A stretch of DNA of 64,000 bases. It comes from Clostridium paridis (lineage in GTDB: Bacteria; Bacillota; Clostridia; Clostridiales; Clostridiaceae). The stretch is from NCBI RefSeq assembly GCF_016765615.1, contig NZ_JAESWA010000022.1, positions 707,542-771,541 of the forward strand. The letters are read 5' to 3'. The notes under the pieces were generated by a model, which saw nothing but the letters and a program-made list of their open reading frames with translations, had not been told where the DNA came from and did not search any database. This document shows positions 25,914-34,123 of the stretch, piece after piece. Each line of letters starts with the position of its first letter. Position 1 is the stretch's first letter. The translations under genes and the position numbers were made by a program.

Positions 25914-27377
25914 CTATACACCTACTTTTAGTATTTCTTTTAGTGTAGCTTCCATTTTATCACTTGGACACTCTAAATTATGAAGTATAGGAAGATCCTT
26001 AAGTTCCTTTAATCCTGCAGGAATTTCTAAAGATGTGTAGTCAGAAAGTTTATTTAATAGTTCTAAATCACTTTCTTCGTCTACTTTTATTCCTAGTGCA
26101 TTTATTATACTTCTATTAAACTTAAATGGACTTGCTGTTGAAGCTACTAATACCTTTTTATTGTCACCAGTTTTCTCTTGATACTTTTTATATACACTAT
26201 AGGCTACTGCAGTGTGTGTATCCATTAAATAATCTTCTTTATTATAAACATCTTTTATTGCTTTATATACTTCATCAATTTCTGAATAATCTCCATAAAA
26301 ATCACTTAACTTCTCCTTCATTTCCTGGGTAATTGAATATTTACCACTGCTTTGAAGGGAATTCATTAATTCCTGAACCTTTTCACTATCTCTATCTGAA
26401 AGTTCATATAACAATCTTTCTAAGTTTGAAGAAACTAGTATATCCATAGATGGAGATTCTGTTAATATAAGTTCTCTATTTTTATCATAAGTTCCTTCCT
26501 TGAAGAAGTCTGTTAACACATTATTTTCATTAGATGCACATATTAATTTATCAATAGGTAACCCCATTTGTTTTGCATAGTAAGCAGCTAATATATTTCC
26601 AAAGTTTCCTGTTGGAACTGCTACATTGATATTATCTCCTTCTTTTATTTCACCTTGTCTAACTAACTCAAAGTATCCATAAAAATAATATACTATTTGA
26701 GGAACCAATCTTCCTATATTGATTGAATTTGCTGAAGATAATGAAATATTGCTCTTTTCAAGATCTTCTTTTAGTTCCTTATTACTGAAGATTGTTTTTA
26801 CCCCTCTTTGAGCATCATCGAAATTCCCATCTATTGCTACAACAAAAACATTGTTACCTCTTTGAGTTCTCATTTGCTTTTCTTGAACTTCAGATACTCC
26901 TGATTTTGGATAATAAACTACTACTTTAAATCCTTCAACACCACTAAACCCTTCCAATGCTGCTTTCCCTGTATCACCTGAAGTTGCTGTTAATATAACT
27001 ATTTCATTTTTGAAATTTATTACCTTCTTTGCTTTCTTCATGATTTGCGGAAGAAACAGAAGTGCTGCATCTTTAAATGCAGATGTAGGTCCATGATATA
27101 GTTCTAGGAATCCATTCTTTACTTCTACATTAAATCTTCCTTTATATGCATCGCTAATAGCCCTGATTAAATCTTCATTTGGTATGTCTGTAAAATATTG
27201 ACCTATGATTTTTTCAGCCAATTCTTCATATCCATAATCAACTTTATCCTTTAATTTTGAATAAACTTCTGGAAAACTTGATGGAACAAATAGCCCCCCA
27301 TCTTTTGCTATTCCTTTTAAGATTGCTTCTGAAGAAGATATATTATCTTCCACGCCTCTTGTACTTCTAAATAACAT
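25914..27377 (-). CDS. thrC: Threonine synthase
   Basis: 487 residues, the long threonine synthase form. It converts O-phosphohomoserine to threonine with PLP. The N-terminal LFRSTRG, PLP-lysine region HGPTSAFKDAAL, TATSGDTGKAALEGF and phosphate loop PTGNFGNILAAYYAK are clear. The ATG at 27375-27377 follows GGGGTGAT. It is the first gene of thrC-thrB-ACT. Homoserine dehydrogenase, often next to these genes, is not in the window. Confidence 0.96.
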   Translation of the reverse strand: MLFRSTRGVEDNISSSEAILKGIAKDGGLFVPSSFPEVYSKLKDKVDYGYEELAEKIIGQYFTDIPNEDLIRAISDAYKGRFNVEVKNGFLELYHGPTSAFKDAALLFLPQIMKKAKKVINFKNEIVILTATSGDTGKAALEGFSGVEGFKVVVYYPKSGVSEVQEKQMRTQRGNNVFVVAIDGNFDDAQRGVKTIFSNKELKEDLEKSNISLSSANSINIGRLVPQIVYYFYGYFELVRQGEIKEGDNINVAVPTGNFGNILAAYYAKQMGLPIDKLICASNENNVLTDFFKEGTYDKNRELILTESPSMDILVSSNLERLLYELSDRDSEKVQELMNSLQSSGKYSITQEMKEKLSDFYGDYSEIDEVYKAIKDVYNKEDYLMDTHTAVAYSVYKKYQEKTGDNKKVLVASTASPFKFNRSIINALGIKVDEESDLELLNKLSDYTSLEIPAGLKELKDLPILHNLECPSDKMEATLKEILKVGV

Positions 27378-27429
27378 AAAATCACCCCAAATTTGCATAT
27401 TACATTATATAGTAATATATAATAAAAAA

Positions 27430-27458
27430 ATTATACCTTGTCTACTATAAGAATACAA
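27430..27458 (-). promoter_or_regulatory. Promoter of the threonine operon
   Basis: Minus-strand TTGTAT (complement of 27453-27458) and TATAAT (complement of 27430-27435), 17 bases apart, about 50 bases before the thrC start. A REP element lies directly upstream at 27483-27589. Confidence 0.65.
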
Positions 27459-27482
27459 CTGTTTTTTTACGAAAGACTTTCT

Positions 27483-27589
27483 TTAGGGGACGGTTAACAT
27501 TTTTTTGTTGTATTTTTTATGGTGTTATGTAATCAAAATTGCTTAAATTTCACTTAAAATAGTTCATTTAGTTGTTAACCGTCCCCTAA
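27483..27589. repeat. REP-like palindromic element 1
   Basis: Arms TTAGGGGACGGTTAACA (27483-27499) and TGTTAACCGTCCCCTAA (27573-27589) are perfect 17-bp inverted repeats enclosing about 73 AT-rich bases. It lies between the thr promoter and the HD-protein terminator. The same core recurs at 29199, 33991, 35102 and 48479. Confidence 0.9.
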
Positions 27590-27598
27590 ATTTTAAAA

Positions 27599-27627
27599 GA
27601 TGAGCCTACACTGTTTGTAGGCTCATC
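27599..27627. terminator. Hairpin terminator overlapping the end of the HD gene
   Basis: A 12-bp stem GATGAGCCTACA/TGTAGGCTCATC (five-base loop). The stop codon and last codons of the HD gene lie within it, so the stem also codes for the final residues. Confidence 0.75.
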
Positions 27628-28250
27628 TTTTCTTTTTTACTATTCAATTTGCTTTTAAAATTATTAATTGCAACTTCTGTGTTAATTCTATCCTTTTCTG
27701 AAAGTTCTCCTCGTCCGCATCTATCTGCATATGATAATAATGCAATTTCATCTATTGAGGTTTCCATTATTAATCCTTTAATATTTGCAAATGGAAGATT
27801 TTTTTCAACATACAAATAATGCATATGGTATTTTACTAAATTACTTACCTTCTCTATAAACTGATGGTCCTCCTCAAATGGGCTTATAAAATCAACGACC
27901 ATCTCACTTCCTACACTATCGTGGTTATATGATGTCCATCTACCATTTCGCATTTTAGTTGTAGTTAATTTTCCTATATCATGTAGAAGTGATGCCCACA
28001 TTAACGCTCTTTTATCTGTACTTTTACTTCTAAGATTTGCAGCTTCATCCACAACTAGCATCACATGATTTAGCACATTTCCTTCTGGGTGATATTTAGA
28101 AGATTGCTCAATGGTAGCTAATCTTTCAATTTTGTGAAATACAGTTCCTTTTAATGAGTTATTATTAAAGAGAGTCCTTAAAAATATTGATGGCTTTTGG
28201 TCCTCCAATAAATGCTTATCAATTTCATTAAAAATTTCTTGATTATTCAT
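27606..28250 (-). CDS. HD-domain phosphohydrolase
   Basis: 214 residues with a complete HD core: the first His at about residue 62 in NVLNHVMLV, the HD pair in ASLLHDIGKLTTT and a late Asp in LLSYADRCGRG. Such domains are metal-dependent phosphohydrolases, and this one resembles the HD part of CCA-adding enzymes, without a nucleotidyltransferase domain. The substrate is not known. The ribosome site AAGGTG precedes the ATG. Confidence 0.85.
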   Translation of the reverse strand: MNNQEIFNEIDKHLLEDQKPSIFLRTLFNNNSLKGTVFHKIERLATIEQSSKYHPEGNVLNHVMLVVDEAANLRSKSTDKRALMWASLLHDIGKLTTTKMRNGRWTSYNHDSVGSEMVVDFISPFEEDHQFIEKVSNLVKYHMHYLYVEKNLPFANIKGLIMETSIDEIALLSYADRCGRGELSEKDRINTEVAINNFKSKLNSKKEKMSLQTV

Positions 28251-28328
28251 TTGTACACCTTCTTTATAAAGCTTTATAAATGTTTATATATATGGTTTGT
28301 TTATGATGATTTTTTATTCTATTCATTT

Positions 28329-29114
28329 TTAAACATCTCTAGTAAACAATCCCTTAGATTTTTTGATAAATAATAATGCTATAACGAACGAAATAAATGC
28401 ACCTATCTCAACTATAAATATATTAACTATTCCCACTTGGTAAAGCACTGCTGGGAAATCAATTAGTGCATGGAATATAATTGCTAAGAAGAAAAATTTA
28501 TATTTTCGCTCTTTTATTGCATATAAAACAAGTAATGACAGTCCTACTTGAATTCCTAATGCAAATATCCTTTCTATACCTGATATAAGCCAATAATAAC
28601 TTTGAGTATCTATTAATGCATTTTTTGCATTTTCTAGTGTATTTGCAGCCACTCCTGAAGTATCTATTAATTTATTATAAGTTCCTGTGTTTATCATAAT
28701 CGCTAAAATAAGATTATTTAAAAATCCTAATCCAGCTATCAAGATAGCTTCAATTCCTCCATGTCCTAAACCATATGCCAAGCCATCTTTCCATTCTTTT
28801 TTGTTTTTAAGGACAAATTTAAAAATAATAAACCTTGCTGTTTCTTCAAAGATTCCAGCCATTAGTCCACCATACAACATATATAATATTGGATTCTTTA
28901 AAACTTCAGCTGTAACTGTTATCTTTGTTAAAACAACTATATGGACTGACTTTTCTAATACTTGTGTTGCTATAAAGAATGCTACCGCCCCTATTAATAC
29001 AGTTTTTATTGAAATTCTTTCTTTTTTATAAAAATAAACTACTAATGCTATTGGTAAAATAATAGAAATAATTATTGTTATTACCATAAAAAAAACAGAA
29101 ACCGTACTTACCAT
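28329..29114 (-). CDS. YhfC-family intramembrane metalloprotease-like protein
   Basis: 261 residues with seven or more membrane segments. Motifs characteristic of the CPBP/PrsW/YhfC group are visible: GIFEETARFIIF (about residue 90), GLGHGGIEAILIA and FHALIDFPAVL near the C-terminus, whose Glu and His residues would bind zinc within the membrane. Its substrate is unknown. It starts behind AGGTGA and is probably its own transcription unit. Confidence 0.85.
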   Translation of the reverse strand: MVSTVSVFFMVITIIISIILPIALVVYFYKKERISIKTVLIGAVAFFIATQVLEKSVHIVVLTKITVTAEVLKNPILYMLYGGLMAGIFEETARFIIFKFVLKNKKEWKDGLAYGLGHGGIEAILIAGLGFLNNLILAIMINTGTYNKLIDTSGVAANTLENAKNALIDTQSYYWLISGIERIFALGIQVGLSLLVLYAIKERKYKFFFLAIIFHALIDFPAVLYQVGIVNIFIVEIGAFISFVIALLFIKKSKGLFTRDV

Positions 29115-29198
29115 ATCTTCACCTCTTAAAAATATCCTTTAAATAGAATTATAATACTGATAATCTAGTGTATGCTTAAGATTTACTTAAAAGTACTT

Positions 29199-29254
29199 GG
29201 GACGGTTAACAACTATTTGCACTAGTAAAGTATAAATAGTTGTTAACCGTCCCC
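29199..29254. repeat. REP-like palindromic element 2
   Basis: Arms of 20 bp, GGGACGGTTAACAACTATTT at 29199-29218 and its exact complement at 29234-29253, loop of 15. The inner part of the arms differs from the other copies yet is still self-complementary. It lies between divergent genes for the YhfC and ECF S proteins. Confidence 0.92.
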
Positions 29255-29363
29255 AAAAAGAAAGAATTTTCAGAATTAATTTTTTTTATGTTATAAACAC
29301 TAACAATAAAGCCATTTGTCCAAATTAAATGCAAGAGTTAGATATTTTTTTAACAATATGGTA

Positions 29364-29391
29364 TTGCACTTATAATTAAAAATGTTAAAAT
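29364..29391 (+). promoter_or_regulatory. Weak candidate promoter of the ECF-peptidase unit
   Basis: TTGCAC and TAAAAT are 16 bases apart, about 100 bases before the ECF S gene. The leader between them and the gene shows no riboswitch I recognise. The rest of 29115-29491 holds only REP element 2. Confidence 0.35.
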
Positions 29392-29491
29392 CTTATTGTC
29401 GGTATTCTATTTTAGAAACTGAACTAGGATCAAATTAATAATTTTTTCCGAATTATATCTACTTAAAAGAGTAAGAACGGAGGCTATCAAA

Positions 29492-30073
29492 ATGGAAAGA
29501 AAAACAACTATGACTATGAGTATTAGAAAGCTTGTAGTAACAGGGATGCTAACTGGTATCACATTATTTTTAGGATTAACTGGGCTTGGATTTATAAACA
29601 TACCGCCAGTTAAAGCAACTATTATGCACGTACCCGTAATTATTGGAGCTATTGTTGAAGGACCAGTCGTTGGAGCTGCAGTAGGATTTTGTTTTGGATT
29701 ATTCTCAATGTACCAAGCATTTACAGCACCTACACCAACTTCATTTATATTCTGGAACCCAATTATCGCTATCTTGCCTAGAATACTTATTGGTTTATTT
29801 TCTTATTATGCTTATGCTTCAATAAGAAAGAAATTCCCTAAGACAGGCATTGGTGTTGCTGCAGTTATTGGTACACTAACAAATACAATCTTTGTTTTAG
29901 GACTAACATATGTTTTCTATGCTTCAAAATTTGCACAAGCTATTGGTATTAATCCATCAACTGTTGGAAAAGCCCTTTTTACAATTGGACTTTCAAATGG
30001 AATTCCAGAAGCTTTGGTTTCAGCAATAATTGCAGTTCCTGTAATAAGTATTTTGAATAAAATTAGATCGTAA
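29492..30073 (+). CDS. ECF transporter substrate-binding (S) component
   Basis: 193 residues, five to six membrane segments. The N-terminal region MTMSIRKLVVTGMLTGITL and the following ATIMHVPVIIGAIVEGPVVG, FCFGLFSMYQAF and NPIIAILPRILIGLFSY are typical of the S proteins that capture vitamins for the shared ECF energising module. That module (EcfA, EcfA', EcfT) is not in the window. The pattern is close to pantothenate-type S components, but the substrate is not certain. GGAGG precedes the ATG. A P1-family peptidase gene follows after 53 bases. Confidence 0.85.
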   Translation: MERKTTMTMSIRKLVVTGMLTGITLFLGLTGLGFINIPPVKATIMHVPVIIGAIVEGPVVGAAVGFCFGLFSMYQAFTAPTPTSFIFWNPIIAILPRILIGLFSYYAYASIRKKFPKTGIGVAAVIGTLTNTIFVLGLTYVFYASKFAQAIGINPSTVGKALFTIGLSNGIPEALVSAIIAVPVISILNKIRS

Positions 30074-30080
30074 TTATTAT

Positions 30081-30107
30081 AAGCATCCAAGAATCTTGGA
30101 TGCTTTT
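30081..30107 (+). terminator. Hairpin between the ECF S and peptidase genes
   Basis: AAGCATCCAAGA/TCTTGGATGCTT forms a tight 12-bp stem followed by only four T. It may be a leaky terminator or a processing site that lowers expression of the second gene. Confidence 0.6.
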
Positions 30108-30126
30108 GTGATATGGAGGTATTATT

Positions 30127-31095
30127 ATGAATGAGATAAAATTTACTGATATTGATGGAATTAAGCTTGGTCATGCTCAAAATTTTGAAGGATGCACTGG
30201 CTGTTCTGTTGTTATTTGTAAGGAAGGTGCCTCTGGAGGTGTAGATGTCCGTGGTGGATCTCCAGGAACGAGAGAAACTGACCTCTTAAATCCTATGGAA
30301 CTTGTTGATAAAGTTCATGCAGTCGTATTATCTGGTGGAAGTGCTTTTGGCTTAGATGCTTCTGCAGGCGTAATGGAGTACTTAGAAAAAAAATCAATAG
30401 GTTTTGATGTTGGTGTTACGAAAGTTCCAATTGTTTGTAGTGCTGTTTTATTTGACCTTGTTATTGGTAGTTCAGATATTCGTCCTGATAAATCAATGGG
30501 ACTTCAAGCATGCATTAATTCTGAAGAATATAATGGCGACATAAATGGAAATATTGGAGCTGGTACAGGTGCAACTGTTGGGAAATTTAAAGGACCTGAA
30601 TTCTCCATGAAAGGTGGACTTGGAACTTACGCAGTACAAGTTGGTGATCTTCAAGTAGGCGCAATCGTAGCAGTTAACGCATTAGGTGATATCATTGATA
30701 CGGAAACTAATAATATTATCGCAGGTACTCTATCTGATGATAAGAAAACTTTTGTAAATACTGAAGACTATATGATTTCACAATATGATAAAAGTAAAAA
30801 TGTTTTTAGTGGAAATACAACAATAGGCGTCATTGTTACAAATGCAATTCTAACTAAGGCTCAGGCTAATAAAGTAGCATCCATGAGTCATAATGGTTAT
30901 GGAAGAGCGATTAGACCTGCTCATACAATGTTTGATGGTGATACTATATTTACTTTATCTACAAACAAAGTAAATGCTGACATTAATGTTGTTGGACTTT
31001 TAGCTGCTAAAGTTATGGAAAAAGCTATTGTTCGTGGGATTAAAGAAGCTAGTTCAGCTCATGGATTAATTTCCTATAAAGAATTTAATAAATGA
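30127..31095 (+). CDS. P1-family (DmpA-like) aminopeptidase
   Basis: 322 residues. The protein belongs to the self-cleaving L-aminopeptidase D-Ala-esterase/amidase family (S58). Marks are VDVRGGSPGTRETDLL, VVLSGGSAFGLDA, GAGTGATVGK and NTTIGVIVTNA, where the chain is expected to cut itself and expose a Thr nucleophile. Members hydrolyse N-terminal or beta-alanyl amide bonds. Next to an S component of pantothenate type this could process an imported beta-alanyl amide, which is speculation. GGAGG precedes the ATG. Confidence 0.88.
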   Translation: MNEIKFTDIDGIKLGHAQNFEGCTGCSVVICKEGASGGVDVRGGSPGTRETDLLNPMELVDKVHAVVLSGGSAFGLDASAGVMEYLEKKSIGFDVGVTKVPIVCSAVLFDLVIGSSDIRPDKSMGLQACINSEEYNGDINGNIGAGTGATVGKFKGPEFSMKGGLGTYAVQVGDLQVGAIVAVNALGDIIDTETNNIIAGTLSDDKKTFVNTEDYMISQYDKSKNVFSGNTTIGVIVTNAILTKAQANKVASMSHNGYGRAIRPAHTMFDGDTIFTLSTNKVNADINVVGLLAAKVMEKAIVRGIKEASSAHGLISYKEFNK

Positions 31096-31306
31096 TGTAT
31101 TTTTTTATTTGTTTTTTATAAAAATATAAAAGTGCATTATTATAACAATTTGTCCTATTTTTTGGTTAGACATGTACACATTTCCTCTTTTACCTCTGAT
31201 ATTATAGTGTATTAAAAACAAGAGTGCACAAAATAATGATGCAAAGCAAATAAAGCTTAGCAAATAAAATATTAAATCCCATAAGGGATAAAAGGAGGAA
31301 ACTGTT

Positions 31307-31498
31307 ATGGCAAGAAGTAATAGAACATTAGTACCAGATGCAAAAAATGGGCTATCTAAATTTAAAAATGAGGTAGCTAGTGAATTAGGCGTTCACTTAA
31401 AAGAATACAATGGAGATATAACTGCTAGAGAAGCAGGTTCAATCGGTGGAGAAATGGTAAAAAGAATGGTTGAACAATATGAAAACAATATAAAATAA
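31307..31498 (+). CDS. Alpha/beta-type small acid-soluble spore protein
   Basis: 63 residues. It binds and protects DNA in dormant spores and is broken down at germination by the GPR protease. Both family signatures are present: the GPR site KNEVASELGV and the C-terminal GSIGGEMVKRMVEQYE. AAGGAGG precedes the ATG. It should be transcribed by sigma-G in the forespore; I could not fix the promoter in 31100-31290. It marks the organism as a spore former. Confidence 0.97.
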   Translation: MARSNRTLVPDAKNGLSKFKNEVASELGVHLKEYNGDITAREAGSIGGEMVKRMVEQYENNIK

Positions 31499-31507
31499 TT
31501 AGTAAAC

Positions 31508-31541
31508 AAAAGGGTGTCTCCTTATAGGAGACATCTTTTTT
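31508..31541 (+). terminator. Terminator of the spore protein gene
   Basis: GGTGTCTCC-TTAT-AGGAGACATC followed by TTTTTT, 10 bases after the stop codon. Confidence 0.9.
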
Positions 31542-31609
31542 ATTTAAGAATTTTGTCATATAATATATTTTATTACTATCAATATAATCAACATAAGGAG
31601 TTGTTTAAT

Positions 31610-33424
31610 TTGAAAAACAGCCTTCGGGTAAAATTTAAAATACTTATTACTCTATTAATATCAGTTAATGCAGTTATTGTAATTATTTCACTATATAATT
31701 TTTTCTATATAAAAGATTCTATTAATAGTTTTTATAAATACAATTTTGACAGTATTAATGCTGTTAAAAATATGCAAGATATTACAGAAAATCAGCATTT
31801 TGCATTATTAAATTATATTTCTACTAAAAATGAAACTTACAAGAACAATTTTTTAGATTTAGATAAAAATTTTTATGACAATTATGCTATTCAGCTTGAT
31901 AGGACCTCTGAAAATGGGGAATTGGACTTGAATAATCAAACAAAAGCACTATATATTAAATTTTTTAATACAGGTAAAACTACTTTTGATTCTTACGATA
32001 AAGGAAATAGTATCTCTGGTTATTATAATGAAATACAAAATAAATATAATGAACTTAAACAAAATTTAGATGCTATATATGAACTTAATAATAATGCTAT
32101 GAAAGTAAAGATACTAAATTCTCAAGAAAAAATAATTCTTTCTTCGAAATTTTTATTCATATCTTCTTTGATAGTCTTATTTCTAAGTATTCTTTTATCA
32201 AATAAATACTTAGATAAACTGCTACTCCCTCTAGTAAATCTTCAGAATGCAATACGTGGCTTTAAAGATGGAAACTTTTCATTTAATAGACCTATTAATT
32301 CAGAAGATGAGATAGGCGAAATTTATAAAGAATTTCACAATATGTCAAAAAGAATTAAGGAATTTAAAGACTCAACTTTGGGACAACTTATGGAAGAAAA
32401 AAATAAGTCGCTGTCAATTGTTAAAAGTATATCAAATCCTTTAATTGTTTTGGATAACAATTTCAAGTGCATCTTAATAAATGATGCTTGCGAGGATTTC
32501 TTTAAGTTTCGTGAAGCCTCACTAATAGGTCAACATATATTAGATTTCATTACAGATGGAGATTTATTTGATTTTATTTCAAAGGCTAAAGAGGTTAACT
32601 TTAGTGGTGCGTCTAAAGTTATGAATTTTCATAAAGATAGTCATAGTTTTAATGTATCTGTTTCAACTATAAAAAATCGAGATTCAAACCTAAACGGAAT
32701 AATAGTATATTTTCAAGATATTACAGAACTAAAAAAACTTGATAAATTAAAACAGGACTTTATTAGCACTCTTTCACACGAGTTAAAAACTCCGCTAACT
32801 TCAATTATGATGGGCTCTTCAATGCTTGAGGAAAGTGTTATAATTGAAAATGCTGATGAAAGATATAGAATTATCAACACGATACAAGAAGATGCAGAAA
32901 ACTTATTAAATATGATTGATAATTTTTTAAAGCTTACTCAGTTAGAAACTGATCAAAATTACTTAAATTTTGAGATTGCAGATATTTCTGATATTATTAA
33001 AAATTCTATTAAGAATTTTTGTACTATATCTCACGCTAGAAATATAATATTGAATTTTGAAAGAATCGGGGCTTTGCCAATGATTTCTATTGATAAGGAG
33101 AAATTTTCTTGGGTTGTTAATAACCTTATTTCCAATTCTATAAAATACTCCTTAGATAACAAACAAGTATTTATTTCTTTATACTCTGATGATAAATCAA
33201 TAATTCTTACTGTACAGGATCAAGGTATTGGTATTAGCAAATCACAAATAGATAAAATATTTGATAAATTCTATAGAGGTAACGATACATCAAATGGTAC
33301 TGGACTTGGACTACCTTTATCTAAGCAAATCGTTGAGCTTCATAACGGTACAATAACTTGTAATAGTGTATACGGATCAGGAAGTATCTTTAAGGTTACA
33401 CTTCCAATAATAGGAGGCATATAA
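31610..33424 (+). CDS. Membrane sensor histidine kinase (HAMP-PAS-HisKA-HATPase)
   Basis: 604 residues. Two membrane segments (about 10-32 and 180-198) flank a helical extracytoplasmic sensor of about 150 residues. Then follow HAMP (about 200-255), PAS (about 270-375), the dimerisation/phosphoacceptor domain with STLSHELKTPLTSIM and an ATPase domain with NNLISNSIKYS, DQGIGIS and GTGLGLPLSKQI. The TTG at 31610 is taken as start because AAGGAG lies 9 bases before it; the longer frame runs through the preceding terminator. Its TAA overlaps the ATG of the response regulator, its evident partner. Confidence 0.93.
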   Translation: MKNSLRVKFKILITLLISVNAVIVIISLYNFFYIKDSINSFYKYNFDSINAVKNMQDITENQHFALLNYISTKNETYKNNFLDLDKNFYDNYAIQLDRTSENGELDLNNQTKALYIKFFNTGKTTFDSYDKGNSISGYYNEIQNKYNELKQNLDAIYELNNNAMKVKILNSQEKIILSSKFLFISSLIVLFLSILLSNKYLDKLLLPLVNLQNAIRGFKDGNFSFNRPINSEDEIGEIYKEFHNMSKRIKEFKDSTLGQLMEEKNKSLSIVKSISNPLIVLDNNFKCILINDACEDFFKFREASLIGQHILDFITDGDLFDFISKAKEVNFSGASKVMNFHKDSHSFNVSVSTIKNRDSNLNGIIVYFQDITELKKLDKLKQDFISTLSHELKTPLTSIMMGSSMLEESVIIENADERYRIINTIQEDAENLLNMIDNFLKLTQLETDQNYLNFEIADISDIIKNSIKNFCTISHARNIILNFERIGALPMISIDKEKFSWVVNNLISNSIKYSLDNKQVFISLYSDDKSIILTVQDQGIGISKSQIDKIFDKFYRGNDTSNGTGLGLPLSKQIVELHNGTITCNSVYGSGSIFKVTLPIIGGI

Positions 33425-34002
33425 TGAAAACTATTTTAGTAGTAGATGATACGAAAAATATAAGAGAAATGCTTAAAACTTTTTTAGAAATAGAAGGGTA
33501 TAAGGTTTTTGAGGCAAAAAATGCTGAAGAGGCTATAGAAATATTTAATCACCATCAAATTGACTTAATGTTTACTGATATAAAACTTCCAAATGTATCA
33601 GGAACAGAACTTTTGAAGCAAGTTAAAAAAATGAATAAATCAACAACAGTTATTGTGATGACTGCTTTTGGAACAATAAAGAATGCTGTAGAGTGCACTA
33701 AATTTGGTGCTGCAGCTTATCTTCAAAAGCCTTTCACTACCAAAAGAATTAAATCAGTTTTAGACGAAGTTTTAAGAAAACATACTATAAAAAAAGACGT
33801 TAACTCATACTTAGTTTTATCTAAAAAATTAATAGACGATAATGACTATTTTAAAGCAGAAGAAGTTTTAAATAAGGCTCTTTCTATTGATAAGGAAAAT
33901 AAAGAAATTTACCTATTAATAAGTCAAATTGCTGAACTTCAAGGAAATTTTGAAAAAGCGAAAAAATTTATTTCTATGGCTGAAATACTTGGGGACGGTT
34001 AA
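33424..34002 (+). CDS. Response regulator with TPR output domain
   Basis: 192 residues. The receiver domain (1-120) has the acidic pair D8-D9, phosphoacceptor D52 in FTDIKLP, the Thr switch in VIVMTAFGT and K in LQKPF. In place of a DNA-binding domain the C-terminal 65 residues look like two TPR hairpins (DYFKAEEVLNKALSID, GNFEKAKKFISMAE), so it probably signals by protein contact. The last codons and stop (GDG-stop) are encoded by a REP sequence at 33991, so the present end may differ from the ancestral one. Confidence 0.9.
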   Translation: MKTILVVDDTKNIREMLKTFLEIEGYKVFEAKNAEEAIEIFNHHQIDLMFTDIKLPNVSGTELLKQVKKMNKSTTVIVMTAFGTIKNAVECTKFGAAAYLQKPFTTKRIKSVLDEVLRKHTIKKDVNSYLVLSKKLIDDNDYFKAEEVLNKALSIDKENKEIYLLISQIAELQGNFEKAKKFISMAEILGDG

Positions 34003-34047
34003 CATTTATTAATTCTATATTTTATATTAAAATTTAAATGTTCTGAA
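33991..34047. repeat. REP-like element 3, one arm decayed
   Basis: GGGGACGGTTAACATTT at 33991-34007 is an intact arm. The expected partner is reduced to AAATGTT at 34036-34042, followed by CTGAATG instead of the AACCGTCCCC seen in other copies. The arm overlaps the last codons and stop of the response regulator. Confidence 0.75.
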
Positions 34048-34052
34048 TGTAA

Positions 34053-34084
34053 AAAAGATAGACAAATTAGCTTGTCTATCTTTT
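34053..34084. terminator. Bidirectional terminator between the response regulator and RAYT genes
   Basis: AAAAGATAGACAA/TTGTCTATCTTTT stem with A and T flanks between convergent genes. Confidence 0.85.
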
Positions 34085-34123
34085 ACCTATTTTACAACCA
34101 AAATTTTAAGTAAATTTTTTAAT

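Noticed and set aside
31514-31609. Longer N-terminus for the histidine kinase.
   Set aside because: The extension runs through the terminator of the spore protein gene and has no ribosome site; TTG at 31610 does.
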